64,000 bases of DNA from CAWGJF01 sp963822905. GTDB taxonomy: Bacteria; Bacteroidota; Ignavibacteria; Ignavibacteriales; Ignavibacteriaceae. A model generated the notes under the pieces. That model saw only the letters and a list, made by a program, of their open reading frames with translations, was not told the DNA's origin and searched no databases. Shown piece by piece: positions 37,914 through 47,373 of the stretch; the stretch's first letter is position 1, and every line of letters begins with the position of its first letter. Where the stretch lies: the NCBI GenBank assembly GCA_963822905.1, contig CAWGJF010000001.1, positions 310,001-374,000 on the forward strand. Reading direction: 5' to 3'. A program made the translations under genes and the position numbers.

Positions 37914-40277
37914 ATGAAACTTTTATATGTGATCTTATTTACTTTTTTAATTTCAACATTTTCATTTGCCCAATGGGAACGTACAAACGGACCGGAAGGA
38001 ATATCAATTACTTCTTTGGCTAATCTTCATAACGTTCTTTATGCAGGCACCAGGACAGATGGAGTATATGCCTCGACAGATGAAGGTATTAGCTGGTTTG
38101 CATTAAATAATGGAATAGAAACGAAAGAAATCACAGCGATTACTTCAATTAATGATACACTGTTAATAGGAACTTATAATTATGGAGTTTACCATTCAAC
38201 AGATGGTGGGCAAACCTGGCTACTATCGTCAAACTATAATTCCAATATTAGTGTACTTGCTATGGTTGTTAAAGACCAATATGTATTCGCGAGTACATCT
38301 GAGGGACTTTTGAGATCTTCAGACGGAGGAGTAACCTGGGAGGATATATCTTTTCTTCCCTTTTACGAATCTGTTACTGAAATGTGTGCTACAGGAGATA
38401 AATTAATTGCAACTGATTTTACAAACACTTATGCCTCGACAGATAATGGAGAAAACTGGAATGTTATTCAGTCGGTGGGATATGAAATATTTTCATTATA
38501 TGCAAAAGGGGATACTGTATTTGCAGGTTCAAGAAATAAGATATACCGATCTCTTGACGGAGGTGATACATTTATTGAGATTGAAATTTCTTTTGATTAC
38601 AGCCTGGTAAACGTTAATTCCTTTGCTTACATCGGTCAGACTCTTTTTCTGGGTACTACATACGCTAACGGCGTTTATAAATCAACCGATAACGGGGCAT
38701 TCTGGGATCCTGCAAGCGAAGGAATGGGCCCGAAAGATGTCCGGGCTTTAGCTGTGACACAATCGTCTAACCTTATAGCAGGTACACATTATGCCGGGGT
38801 GTATCGATCAATTGATCAGGCAGAAAATTGGAATAAATCTATGGAAGGTTTTCCGGCAGGTTCTTCCATATTAACTTTAGTTAATGCTGAATCGGGAGTT
38901 TACGCAGGAACCAGAGACGGAATTTATAAATCTACTGATAACGGGTTTTCCTGGAATAAATTAACAGGGGTAAGTGATACTATAAATTATTCTGAAATTC
39001 GTGGTATTGCTGTGGATGGAAGCGATATTTATACCGCCTGTACATATCGTTTTCATGGTACAGTTTATAAATCCACTGATTACGGACAAAGCTGGCATAG
39101 AAGTGACAACGGACTTCCTTCCGATGCAACCTTCCTGTGGGATGTTGATATAAGCGGCGAAACTGTTTTAGCTGCAACAGATCAGGGATTATATTATTCT
39201 ACTGACAAGGGTCAATCCTGGCTGCCTTCCAACATTAATGAATCAATAATCAAACTTGCTGTAACTGAGAATTACGTTTATGGTATCCTTGTGCTTAATA
39301 ATGTATATCGTTCAGCTAATGATGGGGTTACATGGAATGTGGTTTTAAATTCTCCCAGCACTTCTTTTACTTCTTTAACAGCTAAGGATAATTATGTATA
39401 CGTAGGTGATTTCGCCGGGGGTGCATTTTACTCAGACGATAATGGAAACAATTGGTATTTTGGAAGCGGCCCAAGTGTTTATACGATTAAATTTATTCCT
39501 GCTGTACCGGGTATGGTTTTAGCCGGGACTGGTGATGAGTCTTCTTATATTTATGCTTCGTTCAATTACAGTCACAATTTTAGTTATTACAGTGAAGGGC
39601 TGGGAGTACATGCAATAACAGAAGCTCTTGCATCAAATAGTACCTACTCGTTTGCCGGGACAGATTATAATGGTGTGTGGAGAAGATTTCTTCCCGGGAT
39701 CACTCCTGTTGAACTTACTTCGTTTACAGCAACATCAGAAGTCAGCAACGTTAGATTAAAATGGCAGACGGAAACGGAGACAAATAACAGCGGATTCCAA
39801 ATTGAAAGATTACAAAATTACAAAATTTCAACATTACAAAATTGGGATATTATTGGTTTTATTGAAGGACATGGAACAACAACGGAAGAACACGAATATT
39901 CATTTGTTGATGAAAATATTTCAGCAGGAGAATATCAGTACAGACTAAAACAAATTGATTACGATGGCAGCTTTAAGTTTTCGGATATGGTCGACATAAA
40001 TATTTCCCAACCGACAGAATTTTCTTTAGAGCAGAACTACCCCAACCCATTTAATCCATCAACAACAATTCAATATTCTATCCCGGAAGGTGGAAATGTA
40101 AAGTTGAAAGTATATAATTCTTTGGGTGAAGAAGTTGCAGATTTAATAGATGATTATAAAGAAGCCGGGAATTATAAAATTAATTTTAATGCAAGTGAAT
40201 TAAGCAGTGGAATATATTTCTATCAATTGAAGTCAAAGAATTTTTTATCTATCAAAAAAATGATTCTACTAAAATAA
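37914..40277 (+). CDS. T9SS cargo protein, BNR/sialidase-like propeller with FnIII-like module
   Basis: 787 residues with a signal peptide (STFSFAQW). The first 600 residues align with the gene at 34108 (same WERTNGPEGISI start, same order of repeats, both with PAVPGM near the end). Unlike that gene it then has the FnIII-like module (VELTSFTATSEVSNVRLKW, about 605-700) before the T9SS domain (NYPNPFNPSTTIQYSIP ... KKMILLK). Starts 48 bp after the previous stop, with AAGGAATTTAAATC upstream. It is the last gene of the cluster, followed by a terminator. Confidence 0.85.
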   Translation: MKLLYVILFTFLISTFSFAQWERTNGPEGISITSLANLHNVLYAGTRTDGVYASTDEGISWFALNNGIETKEITAITSINDTLLIGTYNYGVYHSTDGGQTWLLSSNYNSNISVLAMVVKDQYVFASTSEGLLRSSDGGVTWEDISFLPFYESVTEMCATGDKLIATDFTNTYASTDNGENWNVIQSVGYEIFSLYAKGDTVFAGSRNKIYRSLDGGDTFIEIEISFDYSLVNVNSFAYIGQTLFLGTTYANGVYKSTDNGAFWDPASEGMGPKDVRALAVTQSSNLIAGTHYAGVYRSIDQAENWNKSMEGFPAGSSILTLVNAESGVYAGTRDGIYKSTDNGFSWNKLTGVSDTINYSEIRGIAVDGSDIYTACTYRFHGTVYKSTDYGQSWHRSDNGLPSDATFLWDVDISGETVLAATDQGLYYSTDKGQSWLPSNINESIIKLAVTENYVYGILVLNNVYRSANDGVTWNVVLNSPSTSFTSLTAKDNYVYVGDFAGGAFYSDDNGNNWYFGSGPSVYTIKFIPAVPGMVLAGTGDESSYIYASFNYSHNFSYYSEGLGVHAITEALASNSTYSFAGTDYNGVWRRFLPGITPVELTSFTATSEVSNVRLKWQTETETNNSGFQIERLQNYKISTLQNWDIIGFIEGHGTTTEEHEYSFVDENISAGEYQYRLKQIDYDGSFKFSDMVDINISQPTEFSLEQNYPNPFNPSTTIQYSIPEGGNVKLKVYNSLGEEVADLIDDYKEAGNYKINFNASELSSGIYFYQLKSKNFLSIKKMILLK

Positions 40278-40315
40278 TTTTGTTCATTTATTCTCTCCTG
40301 CAGTGGTTAATAAAT

Positions 40316-40346
40316 AAACCCTCCATTAACAAGGAGGGTTTTTATT
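40316..40346. terminator. Bidirectional terminator after the T9SS cluster
   Basis: AAACCCTCC (40316-40324) pairs with GGAGGGTTT (40333-40341) over an 8-nt loop, followed by a T-rich tail. It separates the plus-strand cluster from the convergent peptidase gene. Confidence 0.85.
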
Positions 40347-40349
40347 AAT

Positions 40350-42173
40350 TTAATCCGGCAGATTTTTTAACCACGCATCTCTTAATTCTTTTTGATCTTC
40401 AGAAGGATTCTCCATTTCTTCAAAAACATGCCTATCCATTCTTCTTTGCAATGCAACATTAGTTTTAAATTCATCATTTCCTCGTTGCACAACTATTGAT
40501 ACAGTGTCGCCTATTGCCATTGAATTAAGCTTTCCGAAAATTTCCCGTGCAGTTGCCATACTAACTTCGGTATCCAGTATCTTTAATGGAATATCACCCT
40601 CTTTCAATCCTGCCTTTTCACAGTTTTCGTTCACACCAATTATTATTAGTTGATGTTCATCGTTGATACTTATTTGCAAACCAAGTGATGGTCTTGTATC
40701 TTCAGAAGGTCTTTCTTCAATGTAGTTAAAGCCAAGCTTTGCCATATATTCTTTGTATGGGAGCGGTTCGGTTCCTTTCATATAATCATTAATGAAGTCT
40801 TTAATTTCGGGATAAGTATTTTCAACAAAGATGTTAAAGAAATCATCTTTATTAAATGGTTTATTCTTTCCAAACTTCTTGAGTAAATCCAAAAGCACAT
40901 CTCTTAACCCGCGTTTTCCGTTTGATAATTCAAGCAGCCTGATATCCAGCAAAGCTGCTACTACTGCTCCTTTATTGTAGAAATTTATAAACTGACCGAA
41001 AATCTCTTCTGAATATACATCTTCACTAAGTTCTGTTAAACTAATATCCTGTCTGAAATGATCATTTGTTGAAATTTTATTGGAGAATATTTTCAGATAA
41101 TCTTCAACAGAAATTAATCCTCCACGCAACTGTAAAATATCTGATTCCCATTCCGTTACTCCTTCGTAAAGCCATAAATGTTCTGGGGCGACCGGTGTTT
41201 CAAAGTTGAATGGTTCTATAATATTGCTGTGTAAATTTAAAGGAGTTAGGATATGCATAAATTCATGAGCCATATCTCCCTGAAGATTATTTAGATTCCT
41301 GATAGCAGCCGGGTAAACATACAATGAACTATAAGAATGTTCGAGAGCGCCCGCTCCTAAAAATCCGACCTTATGGTATGCCTCCTGACCTAAAAAACAC
41401 ATAAGATAATTATAATGAGTAACGGGAGAGTAGCTAATAAATTTTGCGGCAGACTGAAGCACATCATCAGCTACCTTCAAAACTTTATCAGCATTTAAAG
41501 TGGTGTCGGGAGAATATACGTATACGCCAACTTCAATATCATTTACTGTAGTGCTTGCAGTTGTGAGTTCTCCCAAAAGAATTGGGGAATCGGCTAACCT
41601 GTCATAAGTTTCCGCATAGTAGAAACCATCATCATTAATTGTAAGTGAAGTTCCGACTGTCCAATCCGGGTCATAATCTATTTTTAATTTTACAGGATTC
41701 GTTTGCAGTCCCTCAAAATATCCCAGGACACCAAAAGTGTTGAGGACAACATAATTATTATCTATGCTTGTCCCGCCCATAGGAATTACTTTATGATCTC
41801 CAATTTCAGAATCAAAAGTATCCTCAATATCATAAACGATTTTAACAAGTTTATCTGCATCAGAAATTTCCCAGCGATTTGTTGATATGTGATTAACCGT
41901 TAATTCATTTCCATTTTTATCAAATGCTTCAAAAGATTTTACAAAACGACCAAAATCGAGAAGAGAATAAGTCCCCGGGACGGTTGAAGGCAAATTATAA
42001 ATGTTATTGTCTTCGGTAAGACCTTCAGCGAAAACAGTAACATGAAATAAATCATCCTGTGTGTTTAATAAATTAATTTCATAGCTGACTTCAGCATTAC
42101 CGGTACCTGCAGATGATGCCGAACTACAAAAAAGAAAACAAACAGTTGAAACGACAATTAAAAATTTTTTCAT
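40350..42173 (-). CDS. M61-family peptidase with PDZ domain
   Basis: 607 residues: a signal peptide (about 1-22), an N-terminal beta domain, the zinc motif HEFMH at 303-307 with the downstream glutamate in LYEGVTEWE (about 336), and a PDZ domain near 490-570 (GLQISINDEHQLIIIGVNEN). This is the M61 glycyl-aminopeptidase-like arrangement. It would act in the periplasm on proteins or peptides. Monocistronic, convergent with the T9SS cluster. Confidence 0.88.
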   Translation of the reverse strand: MKKFLIVVSTVCFLFCSSASSAGTGNAEVSYEINLLNTQDDLFHVTVFAEGLTEDNNIYNLPSTVPGTYSLLDFGRFVKSFEAFDKNGNELTVNHISTNRWEISDADKLVKIVYDIEDTFDSEIGDHKVIPMGGTSIDNNYVVLNTFGVLGYFEGLQTNPVKLKIDYDPDWTVGTSLTINDDGFYYAETYDRLADSPILLGELTTASTTVNDIEVGVYVYSPDTTLNADKVLKVADDVLQSAAKFISYSPVTHYNYLMCFLGQEAYHKVGFLGAGALEHSYSSLYVYPAAIRNLNNLQGDMAHEFMHILTPLNLHSNIIEPFNFETPVAPEHLWLYEGVTEWESDILQLRGGLISVEDYLKIFSNKISTNDHFRQDISLTELSEDVYSEEIFGQFINFYNKGAVVAALLDIRLLELSNGKRGLRDVLLDLLKKFGKNKPFNKDDFFNIFVENTYPEIKDFINDYMKGTEPLPYKEYMAKLGFNYIEERPSEDTRPSLGLQISINDEHQLIIIGVNENCEKAGLKEGDIPLKILDTEVSMATAREIFGKLNSMAIGDTVSIVVQRGNDEFKTNVALQRRMDRHVFEEMENPSEDQKELRDAWLKNLPD

Positions 42174-42363
42174 GTAATTTCCGGTTCTTTGTTTATAGGT
42201 GCTGCAATTTTAATCCATATACCTATAATAATTAATAATTATTTGATGGAAGGAAGGATATGGTGATTAAAAGCTCGAAAGAGAATCCGGCAGTAAAAAC
42301 AAATACTTTAACCAGGGTTGTTAAACAAACAATAAAAACATTATTTTGCTGAAAAAAAGTTTT

Positions 42364-43059
42364 ATGTCTGACCAATTTAAAATACGCAGCGAAAATCCTT
42401 CACGTCTAGAAAACTTCAGCGATGCAGTTTTTGCTTTTTCAATTACGCTGTTGATGATATCGCTGGAAGTACCAAAGACATTTACAAGAATTCTTGAACT
42501 TACAGACGAGCTAATTGCATTTGCAGTTACAATTATTCCGCTATTAATAATCTGGCAGCAGCATAGACTGTTCTTTCGTCGTTATGGGCTTGATGACAGC
42601 ACAATATTAAAATGGAATACTGTGTTACTTTTCATCGTACTGATTTTCATCTACCCGTTAAAGTTTCTTTCTCTTTTTCTTATCCGGTTTTTAAGTTCTA
42701 TCTTTTTTGGAACGGAAGATGTATTCACCACAATGATCAAGGGGACGCAAGTGCCGTGGTTGATGGTTTATTATGGCGTTGGATTGATTGGAATATTTTT
42801 TGTTTTTTCAAGATTCTATAGTCACGCACTTAGAAAAGAAGATTCTCTGAAACTGAGCAGCAATGAAGTTAATCTAACCCAATATTACAAGAGAATATTT
42901 ACACATTTGTGTTTTATTCCGTTAATTTCAATTGTGTTCGTTCTTATTTTTATGAATATAAATGTTACAATCGCAAGCATTTTCTCAGGATTACTATACT
43001 CATTGACCGGGGTTGTGTTTGGAATAAATAAGCGCTGGTTTAATAAAATTAATGGATGA
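42364..43059 (+). CDS. TMEM175-family potassium channel
   Basis: About 231 residues from the ATG at 42364; a TTG at 42346 upstream is in frame but less convincing. The N-terminus has the family hallmark ENFSDAVFAFSITLLM (FSDAVFA...ITLL), then six predicted helices as in bacterial TMEM175 (DUF1211) channels, which are K+-selective. Monocistronic, with no strong ribosome-binding site. Confidence 0.85.
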   Translation: MSDQFKIRSENPSRLENFSDAVFAFSITLLMISLEVPKTFTRILELTDELIAFAVTIIPLLIIWQQHRLFFRRYGLDDSTILKWNTVLLFIVLIFIYPLKFLSLFLIRFLSSIFFGTEDVFTTMIKGTQVPWLMVYYGVGLIGIFFVFSRFYSHALRKEDSLKLSSNEVNLTQYYKRIFTHLCFIPLISIVFVLIFMNINVTIASIFSGLLYSLTGVVFGINKRWFNKING

Positions 43060-43331
43060 TCCTGTTGGTTATTAAAACCCTCCACATCGTACATTCAATT
43101 CAGTAGTTCATATAAGTTTAACTGTTAATAATAATAGTTAAGTCTGCTTATGATATTTACTTTATAATAATTTTGGTTTTTAATTTTTCGATAAATAGTT
43201 TTACATAATCCTGGACGAAGGATTTACACAATTCAACTCTTCTATTTCTTTCACTTTAAGACGATCTGTTTTATTACAGCAGTTTTAGGATTAATTTAAA
43301 ATAATTTACCAATCATTTTCTTGGAGAATCT

Positions 43332-43931
43332 ATGCGAAAGTTTTTTATAATTGCATTGCTGATAGCAATCAGTACTATTGTTCTGTTTTTTCAGATAAGC
43401 TGTGCCGGGGAAGCGGAAACTAAACCGCTTACAAAAGTGGAAAAAGTGGCGAGGGGAAAATACCTGGTAAATTTTGGAGGGTGTAATGATTGTCATACTC
43501 CAAAAATTTATACTGACATGGGACCGATACCTGATACAACAAGGCTTTTATCTGGACACCCTGCTGATGAAATGCTTCCTGCAGGGGATGTTAGTATGAC
43601 TGCTCCGGGTAAGTGGATAATGACCGAGAAAAACTTTACAGCATGGGTTGGTCCGTGGGGAATTTCTTATTCTGCAAATCTTACTCCTGATAAGGCAACA
43701 GGAATTGGTGCTCTATCCGAAGAAATGTTTATCAAAACTCTCAGGGAAGGAAAGTGGATGGGAGTTGGCAGACCTCTTATGCCACCAATGCCCTGGCCTG
43801 GAATCTGCTCATTAAATAATGAGGATCTTGGTTGTGTTTATGCATACCTGATGTCTTTAAAACCTATTAATAACCAGGTTCCTCAACCAGTACCACCCGA
43901 TAAAGCTGCAGAAATGTTCGCGAAGAAATAA
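43332..43931 (+). CDS. Monohaem cytochrome c, lipoprotein-like
   Basis: 199 residues. The N-terminal hydrophobic stretch ends in QISC (lipobox-like, Cys24). A single haem motif CNDCH lies at 51-55, and PLMPPMPWPG near the C-terminus can give the methionine ligand. The surrounding pattern (RGKYLVNFGGCNDCHTPK) is that of membrane-anchored cytochrome c subunits which serve periplasmic dehydrogenases or oxidases. No partner gene is nearby. Confidence 0.82.
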   Translation: MRKFFIIALLIAISTIVLFFQISCAGEAETKPLTKVEKVARGKYLVNFGGCNDCHTPKIYTDMGPIPDTTRLLSGHPADEMLPAGDVSMTAPGKWIMTEKNFTAWVGPWGISYSANLTPDKATGIGALSEEMFIKTLREGKWMGVGRPLMPPMPWPGICSLNNEDLGCVYAYLMSLKPINNQVPQPVPPDKAAEMFAKK

Positions 43932-43961
43932 ATCAAAACCACAATGGCTTTATAACATTCC

Positions 43962-43996
43962 AAAGCACTTCTTTAATTAGGAGGTGCTTTTTTTAT
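43962..43996 (+). terminator. Terminator after the cytochrome c gene
   Basis: AAAGCACTTC (43962-43971) can pair with GAGGTGCTTT (43981-43990), with G-T wobbles, followed by a run of T. Confidence 0.65.
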
Positions 43997-44018
43997 AACA
44001 TTACTCTATTACTCTCCT

Positions 44019-45497
44019 TTAGATTTTTGCGGCAACCCTTCTGAAATGATAACCATAAACTGCCATCGTCATCGCCAGTGGAAATTTTTTCGGATGACGG
44101 AATATGCTTAACGCAAAAAGCTTCCAGAAATATTTTCTGCCTTTTTCTAAAGTCCCGAGAAGCCAGAGAAGCATAATAAAAGCCCTGACTTCCTTCAGCT
44201 TAATTTTATTCTTATTCCATTTAGGCACTTTATAATTATTCAGGAATTGTTTGACCCGCTGGTAATATTCTTTTTGTGAATAAATTGTTTTTATAATTTT
44301 CGAATAGCCTGCCATCAAATCTTTATAATTCATTTTGGGAATAAAGTTCATTGTGCCATCCATATTATTCCCTGCAAACACATCCAGCATTCTTTTTTCC
44401 GACTGCATTCTTTTAAAAAGCTTTGTCCCGGTTGGCGCATTTAGTAAACCGACCATAGCATTTACAATTCCGCTTTCCTGGATAAAATTAATCTGATCCT
44501 GGAATACTGAAGGAGTATCATTATCAAACCCAACAATGAATCCGCCCGAAACCATAAATCCATACTGCTGAAGAATTTTTACTGAGGAAACAAGATCGTG
44601 GTTTAGATTCTGGGATTTGCCACACTCTTTAAGGCTTTCAGCCCTCGGTGTTTCAATACCAATAAAGATACTGTTGAAACCGGCCTGCATCATCATGTCC
44701 ATAAGTTTTTCATCATCAGCAAGGTTGATTGTAACTTCAGTAATAAAATTGAATGGATATTCTTTTTGCTTTGACCAGCTTATCAACTGCGGAAGAATAT
44801 CTTCTTTCAGTTTTCTTTTATTTCCAATAAAGTTATCGTCAACAACAGAAATAGGTTCGCGCCATCCGAGGTTATAAAGTCTTTCAAGTTCCGCAATAAA
44901 TTGTGAAGCAGATTTTGTTCTTGGTCTTCTTCCGTTCAACATTGTTATGCTGCAAAACTCGCAATCATACGGACAGCCACGTGAATATTGTAATGACATA
45001 CCAGCATATTTATTTATTTCAAGCAATTCCCACATAGGAATTGGGGAGGAAGTGATTTCAGGAAATTCATCTGAAGTATAAACCGGTTTTGGATTTCCGT
45101 TTTTCAAATCTTCGAGAAATGGAGGAAGTGTATTTTCGGCTTCATTTAAAACAAAATGATCAACACCAAGAAAATCTTTATATTGGGTTGTCGCTAGCGG
45201 TCCTCCGACTACAATCTTAACATCAAGTTTATTACATCTTCTTATTACATCTTTAAAGGAATTTATCTGGATATTCATTCCACTTAAAAAAACATAATCT
45301 GCCCAAAGTATTTGTCGGTCATCCAGTTTCGAAACATTCAGATCAACAAGTTTCTTTTCCCACTCTTTCGGAAGCATTGCAGCGACTGTAATTAAACCAA
45401 GTGGAGGTTCAGGAGCTTTTTTTGCAACAAATTTCAAAGCATCTTTGAAACTCCAGAAAGAAGCCGGAGTTTCAGGATATACAAATAATATTTTCAT
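44019..45497 (-). CDS. B12-binding-type radical SAM protein
   Basis: 492 residues from the ATG at 45497, where MKILFVYPETPASFW is the usual family start. The first 150 residues resemble a cobalamin-binding fold (FVYPETP; WADYVFLSGMNIQ). The radical SAM motif is CPYDCEFC at about 190, with the glycine-rich SAM region following. The C-terminal part resembles DUF4070. Such enzymes do radical chemistry such as methylation or ring formation, often in lipid or hopanoid pathways; the substrate is unknown. Confidence 0.82.
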   Translation of the reverse strand: MKILFVYPETPASFWSFKDALKFVAKKAPEPPLGLITVAAMLPKEWEKKLVDLNVSKLDDRQILWADYVFLSGMNIQINSFKDVIRRCNKLDVKIVVGGPLATTQYKDFLGVDHFVLNEAENTLPPFLEDLKNGNPKPVYTSDEFPEITSSPIPMWELLEINKYAGMSLQYSRGCPYDCEFCSITMLNGRRPRTKSASQFIAELERLYNLGWREPISVVDDNFIGNKRKLKEDILPQLISWSKQKEYPFNFITEVTINLADDEKLMDMMMQAGFNSIFIGIETPRAESLKECGKSQNLNHDLVSSVKILQQYGFMVSGGFIVGFDNDTPSVFQDQINFIQESGIVNAMVGLLNAPTGTKLFKRMQSEKRMLDVFAGNNMDGTMNFIPKMNYKDLMAGYSKIIKTIYSQKEYYQRVKQFLNNYKVPKWNKNKIKLKEVRAFIMLLWLLGTLEKGRKYFWKLFALSIFRHPKKFPLAMTMAVYGYHFRRVAAKI

Positions 45498-45654
45498 TCT
45501 GATTCCCAATATTATTTTTATTAACAACTCTATTATGATAAAAATATTTTTTAAATACTGTAAAACAATTGTAAAAGATAAAACTGAACATTTGAACTTG
45601 TATTCCTAATAGGGGATATTTAGTGCCGGTATTATTAATAATAAAGATGATGTT

Positions 45655-46642
45655 ATGAGAGGGAAACACTCTCTTCTTTACCACATATTGATTTTTATTG
45701 TTGCACAGATTGTGTGGCTTTCACTGTTGGGAATCTGGATTTACTGGTATGTTTCAAATTATATCGTTTTTGAAAAAGTCGGTGACCAGGTTTCTCCGCA
45801 GCTGATCTATGATGCTCAAAATGCCGCACCTTTTATCCTGGGATTAATTTTATTGATCGGACTTTCTGTTATTACTGCATTAATATTCAGAAATTTAAAT
45901 GTACAGCTGAGGTTAACCGAATTATATGATAATTTTATTGGGAATGTAACTCACGAACTTAAGTCTCCGTTAGCTTCAATCCAGTTGCATCTTGAAACTT
46001 TGAAAAAAAGAGAAGTTCCACCCTCAAAGCAAAAAGAATTTGTTGAGATGATGACAAAAGATGCAGACAGGCTTCAAAGACTAATTAATTCTATCCTTGA
46101 AATATCTGCTCACGAAAAGAAAAAATTAATTTTCAACTACCAGTTATTAAAAGCTGATCAGGTTGTAAAAGATTTGTTTGAAGAGTCGTTTGAAAAATTC
46201 CGGGTTGAAAAAGAAAATTATAATATATCAGGTGAAGCACCGTGCAAAATTGTTGCGGGTAAAGATGCACTAAAAATTGTGTTTGATAATTTAGCTGACA
46301 ATGCAGTTAAATATTCAAACGGGCCTGTTAAGATTTAATATTAAGATGCACTGTAATGCCAGTAAGTTTATTATTGATTTTACAGATAATGGTATTGGAA
46401 TTCCGGTTAGTGAAAAGAAAAAAATATTTAAAAAATTTTACAGGATATATGACAAAGAAATACCAAATGTTAAAGGAACAGGGCTGGGACTTTATTGGGT
46501 AATGGAGATAATCAATGCACATGGCGGGGCTATTTCAATTTCAGATAGAGAAAAAAATAAGGGAACAACTTTCACAATTGAATTGCCTATATACGGAAAA
46601 TCAAAAAACCGGTTGTTAAATAAACTTTTAAAGAGAGTTTAG
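45655..46642 (+). pseudogene. Sensor histidine kinase with one frameshift
   Basis: The N-terminal part (227 residues) has two transmembrane helices (about 10-32 and 60-78) and a HisKA domain with NVTHELKSPLAS, His100 being the phosphorylation site. It ends at KYSNGPVKI at 46338. The ATPase half (DFTDNGIGIP, GTGLGLYWV) continues in another frame to 46642. Deleting one T in the TTT run at about 46333-46335 restores the frame and gives about 328 residues, a normal size. The response regulator follows 14 bp downstream, so the pair is one operon. The intact catalytic motifs make an assembly error likely. Confidence 0.85.
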
Positions 46643-46656
46643 GAAGTTATAAATTA

Positions 46657-47373
46657 ATGGAGAGTATTTATAAAAAAAGCAAAATTTTACTTGTTGAGGA
46701 TGAAGAATCTCTCGCTGCTGGCTTAGAATATAATCTAATTGAAGAAAATTATCTGGTTAAGTGGGCAAGCAACGGAAGAGATGCAATCGATTTTTTCGAG
46801 AAGGAAATATTTGATCTCATAATCCTGGACATTATGCTTCCTTACATGAACGGATTTGAGATAGCAAAAAAAATCCGTGAGTCTGATCCGCAAATGCCAA
46901 TCCTGATGCTCACTGCAAGAACAGAATCAAAGGATAGAGTTAAGGGGCTTGAAGTCGGTGCGGATGATTATATGACAAAACCATTTCATCTTCAGGAACT
47001 TCTACTTCGAGTTGAAGGAATGTTAAAACGAAAAAGCTGGTATAAAAGTTCAACCAAACAACAACCGGAGTATAAGTTTGGTAATAACGAAATTAATTTT
47101 GAAAACCTGATTTGCAGACATGGAGCGGAAGAAATGAGAATCACACCTCATGAAGCAATGGTTTTAAAATACCTCGTTGAAAACAAAGAGAAAATAGTTT
47201 CAAGAAAAGAGTTGCTGGAGAATGTCTGGCATCTTAACCCCGAAGTGGAAACCCGCACCGTTGATATTTTTATTGCCCGGCTTAGAAAATATTTTGAAGA
47301 TGATCCGGCTAATCCTGTTTATTTCAAAAGTGTCCGCGGGGCAGGCTATATTTTTTCAGAAAATGCCGGGTAG
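46657..47373 (+). CDS. OmpR-type response regulator
   Basis: 238 residues: receiver domain with the acidic pair in VEDEE, phosphorylated Asp58 in LDIM, Thr in LMLTA, Lys in TKPF; and a winged-helix DNA-binding domain (VDIFIARLRKYFEDDP ... VRGAGYIF). It is the partner of the frameshifted kinase 14 bp upstream; AGGAAG serves as ribosome-binding site. Its stop abuts the end of the convergent helicase gene with no spacer. Confidence 0.92.
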   Translation: MESIYKKSKILLVEDEESLAAGLEYNLIEENYLVKWASNGRDAIDFFEKEIFDLIILDIMLPYMNGFEIAKKIRESDPQMPILMLTARTESKDRVKGLEVGADDYMTKPFHLQELLLRVEGMLKRKSWYKSSTKQQPEYKFGNNEINFENLICRHGAEEMRITPHEAMVLKYLVENKEKIVSRKELLENVWHLNPEVETRTVDIFIARLRKYFEDDPANPVYFKSVRGAGYIFSENAG

